A stretch of DNA of 64,000 bases from Bifidobacterium asteroides (lineage in GTDB: Bacteria > Actinomycetota > Actinomycetes > Actinomycetales > Bifidobacteriaceae). The notes beneath the pieces are model-generated. The model saw only the letters and a program-made list of their open reading frames with translations. It was not told where the DNA came from and ran no database searches. Each line of letters begins with the position of its first letter. The stretch's first letter is position 1. Both the position numbers and the translations under genes were made by a program. Below, one piece after another: positions 36,549 to 43,849 of this stretch. The DNA is taken from NCBI RefSeq assembly GCF_003202695.1, contig NZ_QGLL01000006.1, positions 310,001-374,000 of the forward strand. Reading direction: 5' to 3'.

Positions 36549-36566
36549 TGTCCCCTGCAGGGGACA
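36549..36566. promoter_or_regulatory. 18-bp perfect palindrome upstream of the ABC-kinase operon
   Basis: TGTCCCCTGCAGGGGACA is fully self-complementary. It sits in the divergent region, 82 bases from the ATPase start and 238 from the MerR start, without a following T-run. Best read as the operator of the response regulator encoded in the same operon; MerR binding is less likely because that gene has its own operator-like element. Confidence 0.55.
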
Positions 36567-36766
36567 AGTCGCTGCTGATGAGGCTGATTTGTATCCATAG
36601 GAAAAGAGTCTTGCTGGATTTAGTCGTCTTCATGATTGAATAGGGGCTACTTTGCAAGCAAGCAGAACCAAAAGCGTCCTCATCAAGAACCTGTTATTGG
36701 GTATTGGGACGCTAGGGGCCGGCGTGTGTATGCACTCACTCACCCATCCCCCAGAAAACAAACGAT

Positions 36767-36800
36767 TTGACCTTGACATAATGGCAGGGTTTAGGGTCAA
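36767..36800 (+). promoter_or_regulatory. MerR-type promoter/operator with 19-bp spacer
   Basis: TTGACC (36767-36772) and TAGGGT (36792-36797) are separated by 19 bp, the long spacer that MerR proteins act on, and the arms TTGACCt and aGGGTCAA are inverted repeats around it. The -10 ends 6 bases before the ATG at 36804, so the regulator is probably leaderless and autoregulated. Confidence 0.6.
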
Positions 36801-36803
36801 GGC

Positions 36804-37607
36804 ATGACACGCGAAAGTAAATTCAGTGGCGAGGGCAGCAGGAGCGGCTTGAGCATCGGTCAGATGTCTGAGCTTACTGGGGTCAGTCGGAGAATGTTGC
36901 GTCACTGGGAGGAGGAAGGACTGATCTCCCCCTTTCGCGATCAGTCGAATTACCGGCATTATCTGCAGGATGACGTCGCACAGTTGGAGCGAATTGTGAC
37001 CTATAGGGAGATGGGATTCAATGCCCGACAAATCAAGGCATTGCTCAATTGCAAGGCACCGCTGGCCTTGGATGAGTTGCGAGGTCAGCGTTCGCGAATT
37101 GAGGAGAAAATTCAGCTTCTTAGGAAAGCTGCGGATCGTTTGGACCGGCTCATAACCCTTGCTGACGGGAAGTCAGGTAATGATTTAGCCGCTACGAAGA
37201 CCGGTCAGGAGGACCAGTACTTTTCGGAAGCATACGAACGCTGGGGTACTAGCAGGCAGTGGCTTGAGTATGCGGAGCGAAAGGCCATGTGCTCCGAGCA
37301 AGAGCAGAAAAAGGACACGGTCCGGCTCAAAAATGTAGAAAGTGAGCTTGCACAAGCCAAACGAAAGGGTTTGGCTCCGACATCAGATAAGGTTCTCGAA
37401 CTGATTGACGAGCATCGGCAGGCTTTGTCATGGTTCCATGTGACGCCGTCCATGCACGTCATTCTGGGGCGGATGTATGTGGCCGACCCGCGTTTCAGGC
37501 GCCATTACGAACAGCTGGAACCTGGATTGGCGCAATGGATGCTGGTTGCAATCGAAACCGCAGCACGTGCAAGCGGGATAGATCCAGCCACCGCCAGATG
37601 GGAGTGA
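36804..37607 (+). CDS. MerR-family regulator with TipAS antibiotic-binding domain
   Basis: 267 residues. N-terminal MerR winged helix (SIGQMSELTGVSRRMLRHWE and YRHYLQDDVAQLERIVTYRE), dimerisation coiled coil to about 120, then a TipAS domain (about 140-260: FSEAYERWGTSRQWLEYAER, IDEHRQALSWFHVTPSMHVI, GRMYVADPRFRRHYE). TipAS-type proteins bind thiopeptides and other peptide drugs covalently or tightly and activate their own promoters. A short polar N-terminal extension precedes the HTH. Divergent from the peptide-resistance operon and followed by a VOC protein. Confidence 0.9.
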   Translation: MTRESKFSGEGSRSGLSIGQMSELTGVSRRMLRHWEEEGLISPFRDQSNYRHYLQDDVAQLERIVTYREMGFNARQIKALLNCKAPLALDELRGQRSRIEEKIQLLRKAADRLDRLITLADGKSGNDLAATKTGQEDQYFSEAYERWGTSRQWLEYAERKAMCSEQEQKKDTVRLKNVESELAQAKRKGLAPTSDKVLELIDEHRQALSWFHVTPSMHVILGRMYVADPRFRRHYEQLEPGLAQWMLVAIETAARASGIDPATARWE

Positions 37608-37691
37608 TGCAGTCAGTGTCTTCCACCCACGTATCACGTCTTCTGATTGAGAACCCAATTGAAAATCCTTCAGCTAAGAAACGAGACAACC

Positions 37692-38222
37692 ATGCACAAC
37701 CGTGACCAGTCCAAAGCGGCTGCTTATACAGGAGCAGCAATAATCAGTCCCGTGCCGGAGCCCGGAAAGAATGCGGAACCGCCGGAGCCTTATAGGGGCA
37801 TCTACCTCATGCCCATGTTCATGTGCCTGTATAGCCACAATCTAGGAGAATCTGAAGCTTTCTGGACGCAGGGATTGGGTTTCATCAATTTATACACCAT
37901 GCCGGGCATGATGATTCACTTGCGGCGCTGGGCCTTTCAGGATGTGCTGATTCGTAAGAGTGGTTCCAATACTAGAAGCTCTGATACGGATATGGAGTCC
38001 ATAGGAAGCCTGAGCGTAGCAGTCGCGGAAAAGCAGATAGGCAAGATTGTGGATGCATGTGAGCGCCTCCGTCCGGGCTCCACTTCAGCTCCAATACGTA
38101 AGCCGTGGAATTCGCTTGAAGCCAGGATTCACACTCCGGAAGGCCTCGTCCTTACCCTCACAGCTGCCTTGGCTGTCGACAAGGAACAGACCGAAGTTTA
38201 TCTAAACATGCACGGTCAATGA
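37692..38222 (+). CDS. VOC-superfamily protein (glyoxalase/bleomycin-resistance fold)
   Basis: 176 residues. FMCLYSHNLGESEAFWTQGLGFINLY is a typical first betaalphabeta module, and ARIHTPEGLVLTLTAALAV ends the second. Metal ligands of glyoxalase I are not clearly conserved, so a binding or sequestering role is as likely as catalysis. Gene position after a TipAS regulator suggests that it handles the same compound. ATG 37692 is preferred to a TTG at 37647; the ribosome-binding site (AAGAAACGAG) is weak. Confidence 0.72.
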   Translation: MHNRDQSKAAAYTGAAIISPVPEPGKNAEPPEPYRGIYLMPMFMCLYSHNLGESEAFWTQGLGFINLYTMPGMMIHLRRWAFQDVLIRKSGSNTRSSDTDMESIGSLSVAVAEKQIGKIVDACERLRPGSTSAPIRKPWNSLEARIHTPEGLVLTLTAALAVDKEQTEVYLNMHGQ

Positions 38223-38229
38223 GCAAAGA

Positions 38230-38387
38230 TCAAGCACCTCCCCTACTCGTGATTTGATTGCAAGAGCAACCATTAGATGTCCCGAACAGCCGGCGGGTCA
38301 AAACATATGGCTCTACATCTTTGAGCAGATAGTTGTTGGCTCCGGCCTCGATGGCCGGCAGAACATAGCGGTAAGAAGGAGCATTCC
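38230..38387 (-). pseudogene. Receiver-domain remnant of a response regulator
   Basis: One minus-strand frame gives SYRYVLPAIEAGANNYLLKD followed by a decayed tail and TGA. VLPAIEAGAxxYLLKD is the alpha4-beta5 segment of NarL-type receivers with the conserved lysine. The phosphoacceptor part and the DNA-binding domain are missing. A second two-component regulator once stood here. Confidence 0.65.
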
Positions 38388-38521
38388 AACAGCGCTGTCA
38401 GTCAGTTGAATGGCACGGCTGTAACAGAATGTAGATACACAATCTGGCAGGTTGCTCTGGACCCGGTAAGATCAGTTAGGCTACCTGGAGAGGACAAGCC
38501 ACAAAGCTCTGTAAAAATGGT

Positions 38522-38926
38522 TTATTTTGGGACGTCACAGACCGAGAAGGCGAAACTCATCAGAGTTCCTACTGACTTACTCTTATCTGATTTTAGTGTT
38601 TCAATGCTTTTGAGATGCTCATTGTCTTGTACCTGGTTCAGTGCGTACTGTTCACCATCTAAGGTGGTAAAGCGGAGGATGGGGTCTCCCTGCTTGCTGA
38701 GCTTGCATGACACGGTGCCCTCATCAACTTTAAGAGGCCAGGTGTGACCTAGATCTTCTTTCGAAATTGTTTGCGGGTTGCTGGTAGCTGCGACTTTATT
38801 GCTTCCATCAGTGGAATACTCTTCAGGGTGCTTTATGCCATCAGTGCAGCCGACGACCCCCACTGTCAGCATAATTGTGGCGCATATAAGGAAAAGGGTT
38901 CTGAGGCTCTGCTTGATTCGTTTCAT
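38522..38926 (-). CDS. Putative lipoprotein
   Basis: 134 residues with a lipoprotein signal peptide: basic MKRIKQSLR, hydrophobic TLFLICATIMLTVGVV and lipobox VVGC with Cys27. The mature part of about 107 residues is polar (KEDLGHTWPLKVDEGTVSCK, GDPILRFTTLDGEQYALNQV) and contains two more cysteines. DUF2511-like exported proteins have this length and a similar GTVxCK pattern; this is a weak guess. Last gene of the ECF sigma/ABC cluster, 35 bases after the ATPase. It should be modified by Lgt encoded at 6978. Confidence 0.75.
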   Translation of the reverse strand: MKRIKQSLRTLFLICATIMLTVGVVGCTDGIKHPEEYSTDGSNKVAATSNPQTISKEDLGHTWPLKVDEGTVSCKLSKQGDPILRFTTLDGEQYALNQVQDNEHLKSIETLKSDKSKSVGTLMSFAFSVCDVPK

Positions 38927-38961
38927 AATTATCGACGTTCTTTCATACTTGGAGACGGTTT

Positions 38962-39822
38962 CTAGCGCTCGCTGGCCAAAGCCATATATCCGTCCTCAAG
39001 GTTGGGCGCAGTTTCTACAGAGCCCGCGGGCGGTGTATCGGTAACTATGCGGTATCTGGTCCCCTGTGGGGTGGGTTCCGCGTTGATGATTGTGGCATTT
39101 TCCGGTGGGGCCGCGATAGGGGGCGTGATCCAGGTATGACCGGCAGCTTCATGGATCAACCCCTCAGTCGGCCCGTCATACTGTTTGCGTCCGAAACGTA
39201 ATACGCATACCCAGGGGCAGGTTTGTGCAACGTCATCGAGTATATGGGTGGAGAGGATGACAGATCGATCCTGCCCCAGCTGGGCAAGGAGCGTGCGGAA
39301 CCGCATGCGCTCTTCGGGATCCAACCCCGCTGTGGGCTCGTCGACTACCAGCAGCTGGGGGTCGCCCATAAGTGCCTGTGCGATGCCAACCCTGCGCCTC
39401 ATACCCCCGGATAGCCCCCGGATAGGTAAGTTCATTACATCTTTTAATCCCACCTGTTCCAGGAGGGTATGCGTCTGCTCCTGCCGCATGTGTTTGTTGT
39501 CAATCATTTTCAAGATGCCGATATAGTCAAGGAATTCAAGCGGGGACAGGTTGTCGTAGGGGGTGATGTGCTGTGGCAGATAACCCAGGTGCCGTTTTAG
39601 ATTTCGCCTGTTGGCCGGCGAAGACAGGTCTTGTCCATCAATAAAAACTTTACCTGTAGTTGGTTTGATTATTCCAGTGAGAATGCGCATGAGGGTTGTT
39701 TTGCCTGCACCATTTGGCCCTATGAGTCCTATCATGCCCTGTGGAAGATCAACGGTCAGATCGTTTAAAGCGGCCGGTCTCCCCCGAAAATCCTTGGTTA
39801 GATGGTCAATCGAGATAAACAT
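38962..39822 (-). CDS. ABC transporter ATPase (ECF-sigma cluster)
   Basis: 286 residues. Walker A GPNGAGKTT, Q-loop LGYLPQHITPY, signature LSGGMRRRVGIAQAL, Walker B LLVVDEPTAGLD, H-loop VILSTHILDDV, followed by a 70-residue C-terminal extension. This resembles ATPases of ABC-2 transporters (CcmA type). I chose ATG 39822, preceded by AAAGGA at 9 bases, over a TTG at 39840. It presumably powers the two or three membrane proteins encoded just upstream. Confidence 0.9.
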   Translation of the reverse strand: MFISIDHLTKDFRGRPAALNDLTVDLPQGMIGLIGPNGAGKTTLMRILTGIIKPTTGKVFIDGQDLSSPANRRNLKRHLGYLPQHITPYDNLSPLEFLDYIGILKMIDNKHMRQEQTHTLLEQVGLKDVMNLPIRGLSGGMRRRVGIAQALMGDPQLLVVDEPTAGLDPEERMRFRTLLAQLGQDRSVILSTHILDDVAQTCPWVCVLRFGRKQYDGPTEGLIHEAAGHTWITPPIAAPPENATIINAEPTPQGTRYRIVTDTPPAGSVETAPNLEDGYMALASER

Positions 39823-39853
39823 GTGGGTAATTCCTTTCAAAGTCGGTAGATAG

Positions 39854-40612
39854 TCAGACCCGAACTTTTATGTGGTTGGAGGCCATATTTGCACCAGTGA
39901 AAAGGAGGAAGATAATACACGCCTGCCAGAGTAGGGATATGACTCCTGATTGGATGGTAAAGGGGCCGTTCGCCGGTATGTACATAGGATTGGTATGAAA
40001 CCATCCCTGCGCAATGGGATCGCCAATGACTGCCAGGGGGCCGCCATTGAGCGTTGGGAGTGGTAAGAGGGGGGTATAGAAAGCCAGCCAGGCCCATACC
40101 AGGACGGCAAGAATTCGGGCTACGATCGTGGGCAACAGGGCTCCCAGCAGGGCGGATATCCCCATAGCAATCAGTATTGATGGTGAGAGTATGACAAGTG
40201 CTACTGCCAGGGCCACCAGTATTGCCTTACCGTTGCCGTTAATGGCTTGGCGGACCGCGATCAATACAAGGAAAAGCAGGGAAGATGATATGCAGATGAC
40301 CCAGGCTCCCAAGACATGAGCTGAGCGGATGACGGCCATCGGCAAAGGGGAGGTGGATTCAAGTTCGTCCATACCTGTTCGCCTGCCTGCAGTCATAAGG
40401 TCGCTAAAAGATGCTGCGTATGCCAACGGGGTGAACATAGCAAGAACCTGTCCGGTAAAGACAAGACCCTGTATGTTGCTGAATCCAGGTGACATAGGAG
40501 AAGCATAGGCCAAAAAGAGGGCGAAGAGCGCCAGCGGTATGCTGGCCATCCACAAGGCTTTGCGCCGATAAAACATCAGTAGCGTGATGCGTACAAGGCT
40601 CAGTATCCTCAT
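39854..40612 (-). CDS. Membrane protein, ABC permease-like (ECF-sigma cluster)
   Basis: 252 residues, six hydrophobic segments, starting with a basic cytoplasmic stretch LVRITLLMFYRRKALWMASI, as ABC-2 permeases do. AASFSDLMTAGRRTGMDELE is a cytoplasmic loop that likely touches the ATPase. Start overlaps the stop of the upstream gene (ATGA). No closer family recognised. Confidence 0.72.
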   Translation of the reverse strand: MRILSLVRITLLMFYRRKALWMASIPLALFALFLAYASPMSPGFSNIQGLVFTGQVLAMFTPLAYAASFSDLMTAGRRTGMDELESTSPLPMAVIRSAHVLGAWVICISSSLLFLVLIAVRQAINGNGKAILVALAVALVILSPSILIAMGISALLGALLPTIVARILAVLVWAWLAFYTPLLPLPTLNGGPLAVIGDPIAQGWFHTNPMYIPANGPFTIQSGVISLLWQACIIFLLFTGANMASNHIKVRV

Positions 40613-41226
40613 AGGGCTGCCACCTTTACAACATTGCGCTCCGCATCACCGCACATGTTCCATCCGAAGATTGCGCCTGCCGCTGCAATAAACAATGGAA
40701 TGAGTCGTTGCCGGACCGGATCGGTGATGTATGGATCCCATACAAAGCATAAAAACAGCCAAATAGCTATGGGAGCCAGCGACGATGTTGGCATAGACGT
40801 GGTGAGTACGGCTATAAGGAACACTAGACAGTTGACAATGAATATACTGCCAACCGGGGAAATGATGCTCACCCATCCCATGTCACGTGGCCAAAGTCGC
40901 ATCATATGCAAGCCGATAAAAAGAAGGCCTACGGCAGTAAGAAATGCTCCGGTAATGATAAGCATCCTGGTCACTTGAACCTTCCGCCATCCAGTTGGAG
41001 TTGACTCAGCAAGTTCAATGATTGGGTCACCATTGAGCACAAAAGCTGTAGATAGGCCAGCAGCAATTACAGGCACCTGAGTGAGAACCATCATAAGTGG
41101 CCGTATGCGGCCCGGTGACCAAATGCCCTCCAGTAAGAAGCCCACAAAAAGAATGCCTGCAGTCAGTATAAACGGCAGCAATACCAGCCTATAAAGCCTC
41201 TTGAGCTGTATACCTACGAAAGCCAA
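40609..41226 (-). CDS. Membrane protein of the ECF-sigma cluster
   Basis: 205 residues, six hydrophobic segments (LLPFILTAGILFVGFLLEGI, FLIAVLTTSMPTSSLAPIAI, LIPLFIAAAGAIFGWNM). TTG start at 41226 with GGAAGGTGG upstream. It is translationally coupled to the permease that follows. Its role is unknown; it may be part of the transporter's membrane domain. Confidence 0.65.
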   Translation of the reverse strand: MAFVGIQLKRLYRLVLLPFILTAGILFVGFLLEGIWSPGRIRPLMMVLTQVPVIAAGLSTAFVLNGDPIIELAESTPTGWRKVQVTRMLIITGAFLTAVGLLFIGLHMMRLWPRDMGWVSIISPVGSIFIVNCLVFLIAVLTTSMPTSSLAPIAIWLFLCFVWDPYITDPVRQRLIPLFIAAAGAIFGWNMCGDAERNVVKVAAL

Positions 41227-41333
41227 CCTCGTCCACCTTCCTCATATCTGGTTTTGGCCTCAGCTGCCGCCAGACATTGCTCGCTACTCGTTCCGTCTGC
41301 TTAGTTAGTAGCGAGAGAGGACGAAAAGGTTCA

Positions 41334-42179
41334 TTAATTTTTATCTCCACCGGCGAGTTGAGTATGCCAGGCAAGAGGGGCTGTAAGGATAACAGCAGAT
41401 AGGAGTCCCGCTGTCAGTAGGATGGTCCCTGCCCAGGCTGCGGTTGTAGTGGGCACCGAATTGACCCATGCCGGTAGGAAAAATGATGACCGAAAGTTCT
41501 GCAAAGTTCTCATTAGTGGTGCAAGTACCCCTAGGAGCAGTGCAATCCAAGAGCATTGCCATATGCATAACAGGGCCACGATATTCGCCAGGAGTGTTAT
41601 GGGGGCTATGGTTTGGGCAATAACTGGCAGGGGCCTTATTCCAGGGTTGATTGCAGTGACAATCAATAAGGCTGCTCCCCCGACGACAATATTGGAGATA
41701 AAGGCCAGCAATAGCCTAGAAGCTACTACAACTTGAGGTCCCAGGGGCATACTGAGCATTAATTCACGATCATCTTTAATGGAAAAGACCAGGATCATGG
41801 TCAGTGCCATGTTGAGCATGAGCATATTTGAAAAGATATGCATACCGAGACTGCCATACCGTGCACCTTGCATTACGTTGCTAATTAAAACCGAGCACGC
41901 TGCTATCGCAATTTCCACCAGTAAGATATATCGCGGTATGAGGCGGAATTGGGCCCGAACAAGCGGGCCGCAGGAACGTATTTGACGCATGAATGGTATT
42001 GGCTGATCTGTCGCCAAGGACGGCTTCTGGTGGATGGCCTTCATTACGCTAGTAAAAGCCGGAACTGCCGGCTGGGCATTCTGCTCTTTTTCCCTAAGCG
42101 CCTCTTGAACTTCACCCCGGTATTCTTCGGTGACTGGGCCTGTGCTATCTGGGCTTGTGCTCTTATATCGGTCTGTCAT
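41334..42179 (-). CDS. Membrane protein with cytoplasmic N-terminus, candidate anti-sigma factor or permease
   Basis: 281 residues. The first 75 or so are soluble and charged (EEYRGEVQEALREKEQNAQP, FTSVMKAIHQKPSLATDQPI); then about six transmembrane helices. It starts 14 bases after the ECF sigma gene, the position normally held by an anti-sigma factor, and the soluble N-terminus could bind sigma, but there is no zinc-finger HxxxCxxC motif. The hydrophobic part also resembles an ABC permease (DDRELMLSMPLGPQVVVASR). GAAGG precedes ATG 42179; the open frame extends upstream into the sigma gene without support. Confidence 0.65.
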   Translation of the reverse strand: MTDRYKSTSPDSTGPVTEEYRGEVQEALREKEQNAQPAVPAFTSVMKAIHQKPSLATDQPIPFMRQIRSCGPLVRAQFRLIPRYILLVEIAIAACSVLISNVMQGARYGSLGMHIFSNMLMLNMALTMILVFSIKDDRELMLSMPLGPQVVVASRLLLAFISNIVVGGAALLIVTAINPGIRPLPVIAQTIAPITLLANIVALLCIWQCSWIALLLGVLAPLMRTLQNFRSSFFLPAWVNSVPTTTAAWAGTILLTAGLLSAVILTAPLAWHTQLAGGDKN

Positions 42180-42193
42180 AATCACGCCTTCAA

Positions 42194-42790
42194 TTATCTC
42201 TGGCTCGGCACTTTTTGGGTTTTGACAGGAGCGAGGTCGGTCAACTGCGGGCGCAGGATCTGCCTTGCCCGGGCAATGCGAGATTTCACAGTCCCAACTG
42301 GAACGTCGAGCAGGGAGGCTATTTCCGGGTAGGGTAACTCGTGGAGCCAAGCCAGGGTTACCGTGTATGCCATTTCTGCTGGGAGTGCATCAATCCTTTG
42401 CCGTATTATTTCCATCGTCAGGTCCTTATTGACCAGTTCTACAGGCTCCAGCTGGTCATCGGTTATCGAGTCAAGTTCCACCTGATCCATTTGTTCAGGT
42501 GGTTTCGGTTTGCGACGTTTCATATAGATTTGCCGCCGGGCAATGCTGAGTATCCAGGTGAGCACCTTGCTGTCTGCGCGGAAGGTTTTTGAGGAACGCC
42601 AGCAGCCCAGCCATGTGTCAGCAAAAACTTCACTGGCATCCTCGTCGTCGGATATTCGCAAGGAAATAAAGGCTTGGACGGTATGAGCATACTTATTGTA
42701 AAGCGCTTCAAAGGCCGATTCATTTCCGTCAGCCACCATCCTGATCAGCCTTATATCATCAGCATCTGGATCAATGCGAGATCGTTTCAC
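42194..42790 (-). CDS. ECF-family RNA polymerase sigma factor
   Basis: 198 residues. Region 2: FEALYNKYAHTVQAFISLRI, DASEVFADTWLGCWRS, SKVLTWILSIARRQIYMKRR (region 2.3-2.4). Region 4: LPAEMAYTVTLAWLHELPYP followed by EIASLLDVPVGTVKSRIARA. No extra domains. GTG start with GAAGGAC upstream. Head gene of a cluster with a candidate anti-sigma membrane protein, two membrane proteins, an ABC ATPase and a lipoprotein; it probably controls that cluster, possibly through the direct repeats at 42852. Confidence 0.9.
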   Translation of the reverse strand: MKRSRIDPDADDIRLIRMVADGNESAFEALYNKYAHTVQAFISLRISDDEDASEVFADTWLGCWRSSKTFRADSKVLTWILSIARRQIYMKRRKPKPPEQMDQVELDSITDDQLEPVELVNKDLTMEIIRQRIDALPAEMAYTVTLAWLHELPYPEIASLLDVPVGTVKSRIARARQILRPQLTDLAPVKTQKVPSQR

Positions 42791-42851
42791 TGATGATGTC
42801 CTTCTCTGTTTTGTCTACATCCTAGATATCGTCTTGCTTACGGCTATGCAA

Positions 42852-42868
42852 GCGGTTATCGCGGTTAT
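42852..42868. promoter_or_regulatory. Direct repeat GCGGTTAT upstream of the sigma gene
   Basis: GCGGTTAT occurs twice, 9 bases apart (42852-42859 and 42861-42868). On the coding strand of the sigma gene this reads ATAACCGC twice, about 60-80 bases before the start; AACC resembles ECF -35 elements, so this may be the autoregulated promoter. Confidence 0.4.
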
Positions 42869-42998
42869 GCTCCATTGCTATTACGAATATGTTGGGATGT
42901 CGCTTTTAGGGTCGCCCATCCTGTGAATCCCGTCGCAAGACAACTCATTAACGTCTGTGTATCAAGCAACCTCTTATCAGGTGTAGGTGTCCTAGTGC

Positions 42999-43532
42999 TT
43001 ATTTGCGCCCCTTCAAGTACTTCCGTATCTTCTTTAGGGCCCAGTCGTAATGGCTGGAGGTCGAAGAGATGAAGGCAGAGCCCAAGGTAGAGTTTCCTGT
43101 CCATGGGAGGGTGCCCTTGGTGAATAGCTGTTCGTTGGTGAACGATTGCGCCAGGGCCATGACCTTCTTATGGGATTCGATAAACAGGTTCAAGGCCTGA
43201 TCGTAGGTGGTGTCATCATGCTCGTCACGCAGCTTCACATTCATTTCGCCGTAATTACGCCAGTTGTAGCCGTCAGGAAGAAAGTCGTGGGCCCTGCCCT
43301 GCTGGTTGTCCTCCACCCAGTTCAACAGCAGCTGATGCCACTCATAGAGATGAACGAGCACATCCTTGATGTTCCTGTCGCGTGCCCAATGGGCCCCCTT
43401 CTCCTTGCTCAGATCGAAGGAAAAGCGGCCATTGCGTTCTTCAGGTGTCAGCGGCTCAAGCAGCGCCACGAGTTTGTCGAAGCCATCATCAGCCGCCTTG
43501 ATGAGTTCTTCCTTGGTGGTAGGTCGCGCCAT
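42999..43532 (-). CDS. ClbS/DfsB-family four-helix-bundle protein
   Basis: 177 residues. ARPTTKEELIKAADDGFDKL, RNIKDVLVHLYEWHQLLLNW and SHKKVMALAQSFTNEQLF match the DinB-like ClbS/DfsB family. ClbS of colibactin producers is a hydrolase that opens the cyclopropane warhead and protects DNA; the wider family is of unknown function. GGAGG precedes ATG 43532; an ATG at 43562 lacks support. Stands alone between the sigma cluster and the exporter. A self-protection role is inference from the family only. Confidence 0.8.
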   Translation of the reverse strand: MARPTTKEELIKAADDGFDKLVALLEPLTPEERNGRFSFDLSKEKGAHWARDRNIKDVLVHLYEWHQLLLNWVEDNQQGRAHDFLPDGYNWRNYGEMNVKLRDEHDDTTYDQALNLFIESHKKVMALAQSFTNEQLFTKGTLPWTGNSTLGSAFISSTSSHYDWALKKIRKYLKGRK

Positions 43533-43849
43533 GACGGTCCTCCATTTGTCTGTTGTTGACAAGATTTGACTGGTCCATCGTCACCTGTCTCGGTTTGTCA
43601 TCGACTGTACCCTATATGAGCCTTGCAAATGCTCGCGTGTAGGAAATCGTCGCATACTTCAGTGTTTACCTGTATTGGCGGGAAACCATCAAGTGCTCAC
43701 AGTTGCACCTACCTAACAATTAAATCCATCAAGCCAAGCTCTGCATATACCCGACTTAATTTATTTAACAAGAGGCATGAGGGAATGGCAGATGTCGGCA
43801 GGCTTTGCTTGGCTCAAATATGTATTCGGGTGCATACAGCAGGACTTTA
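43533..43849. other. Intergenic region without a supported gene
   Basis: 317 bases between the ClbS-like gene and the end of the FtsX-type permease. It must hold the promoter of the minus-strand ClbS-like gene; a TTGCAA and TACAGT pair is present on that strand but the spacing (13) is poor. Nothing else is seen. Confidence 0.5.
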
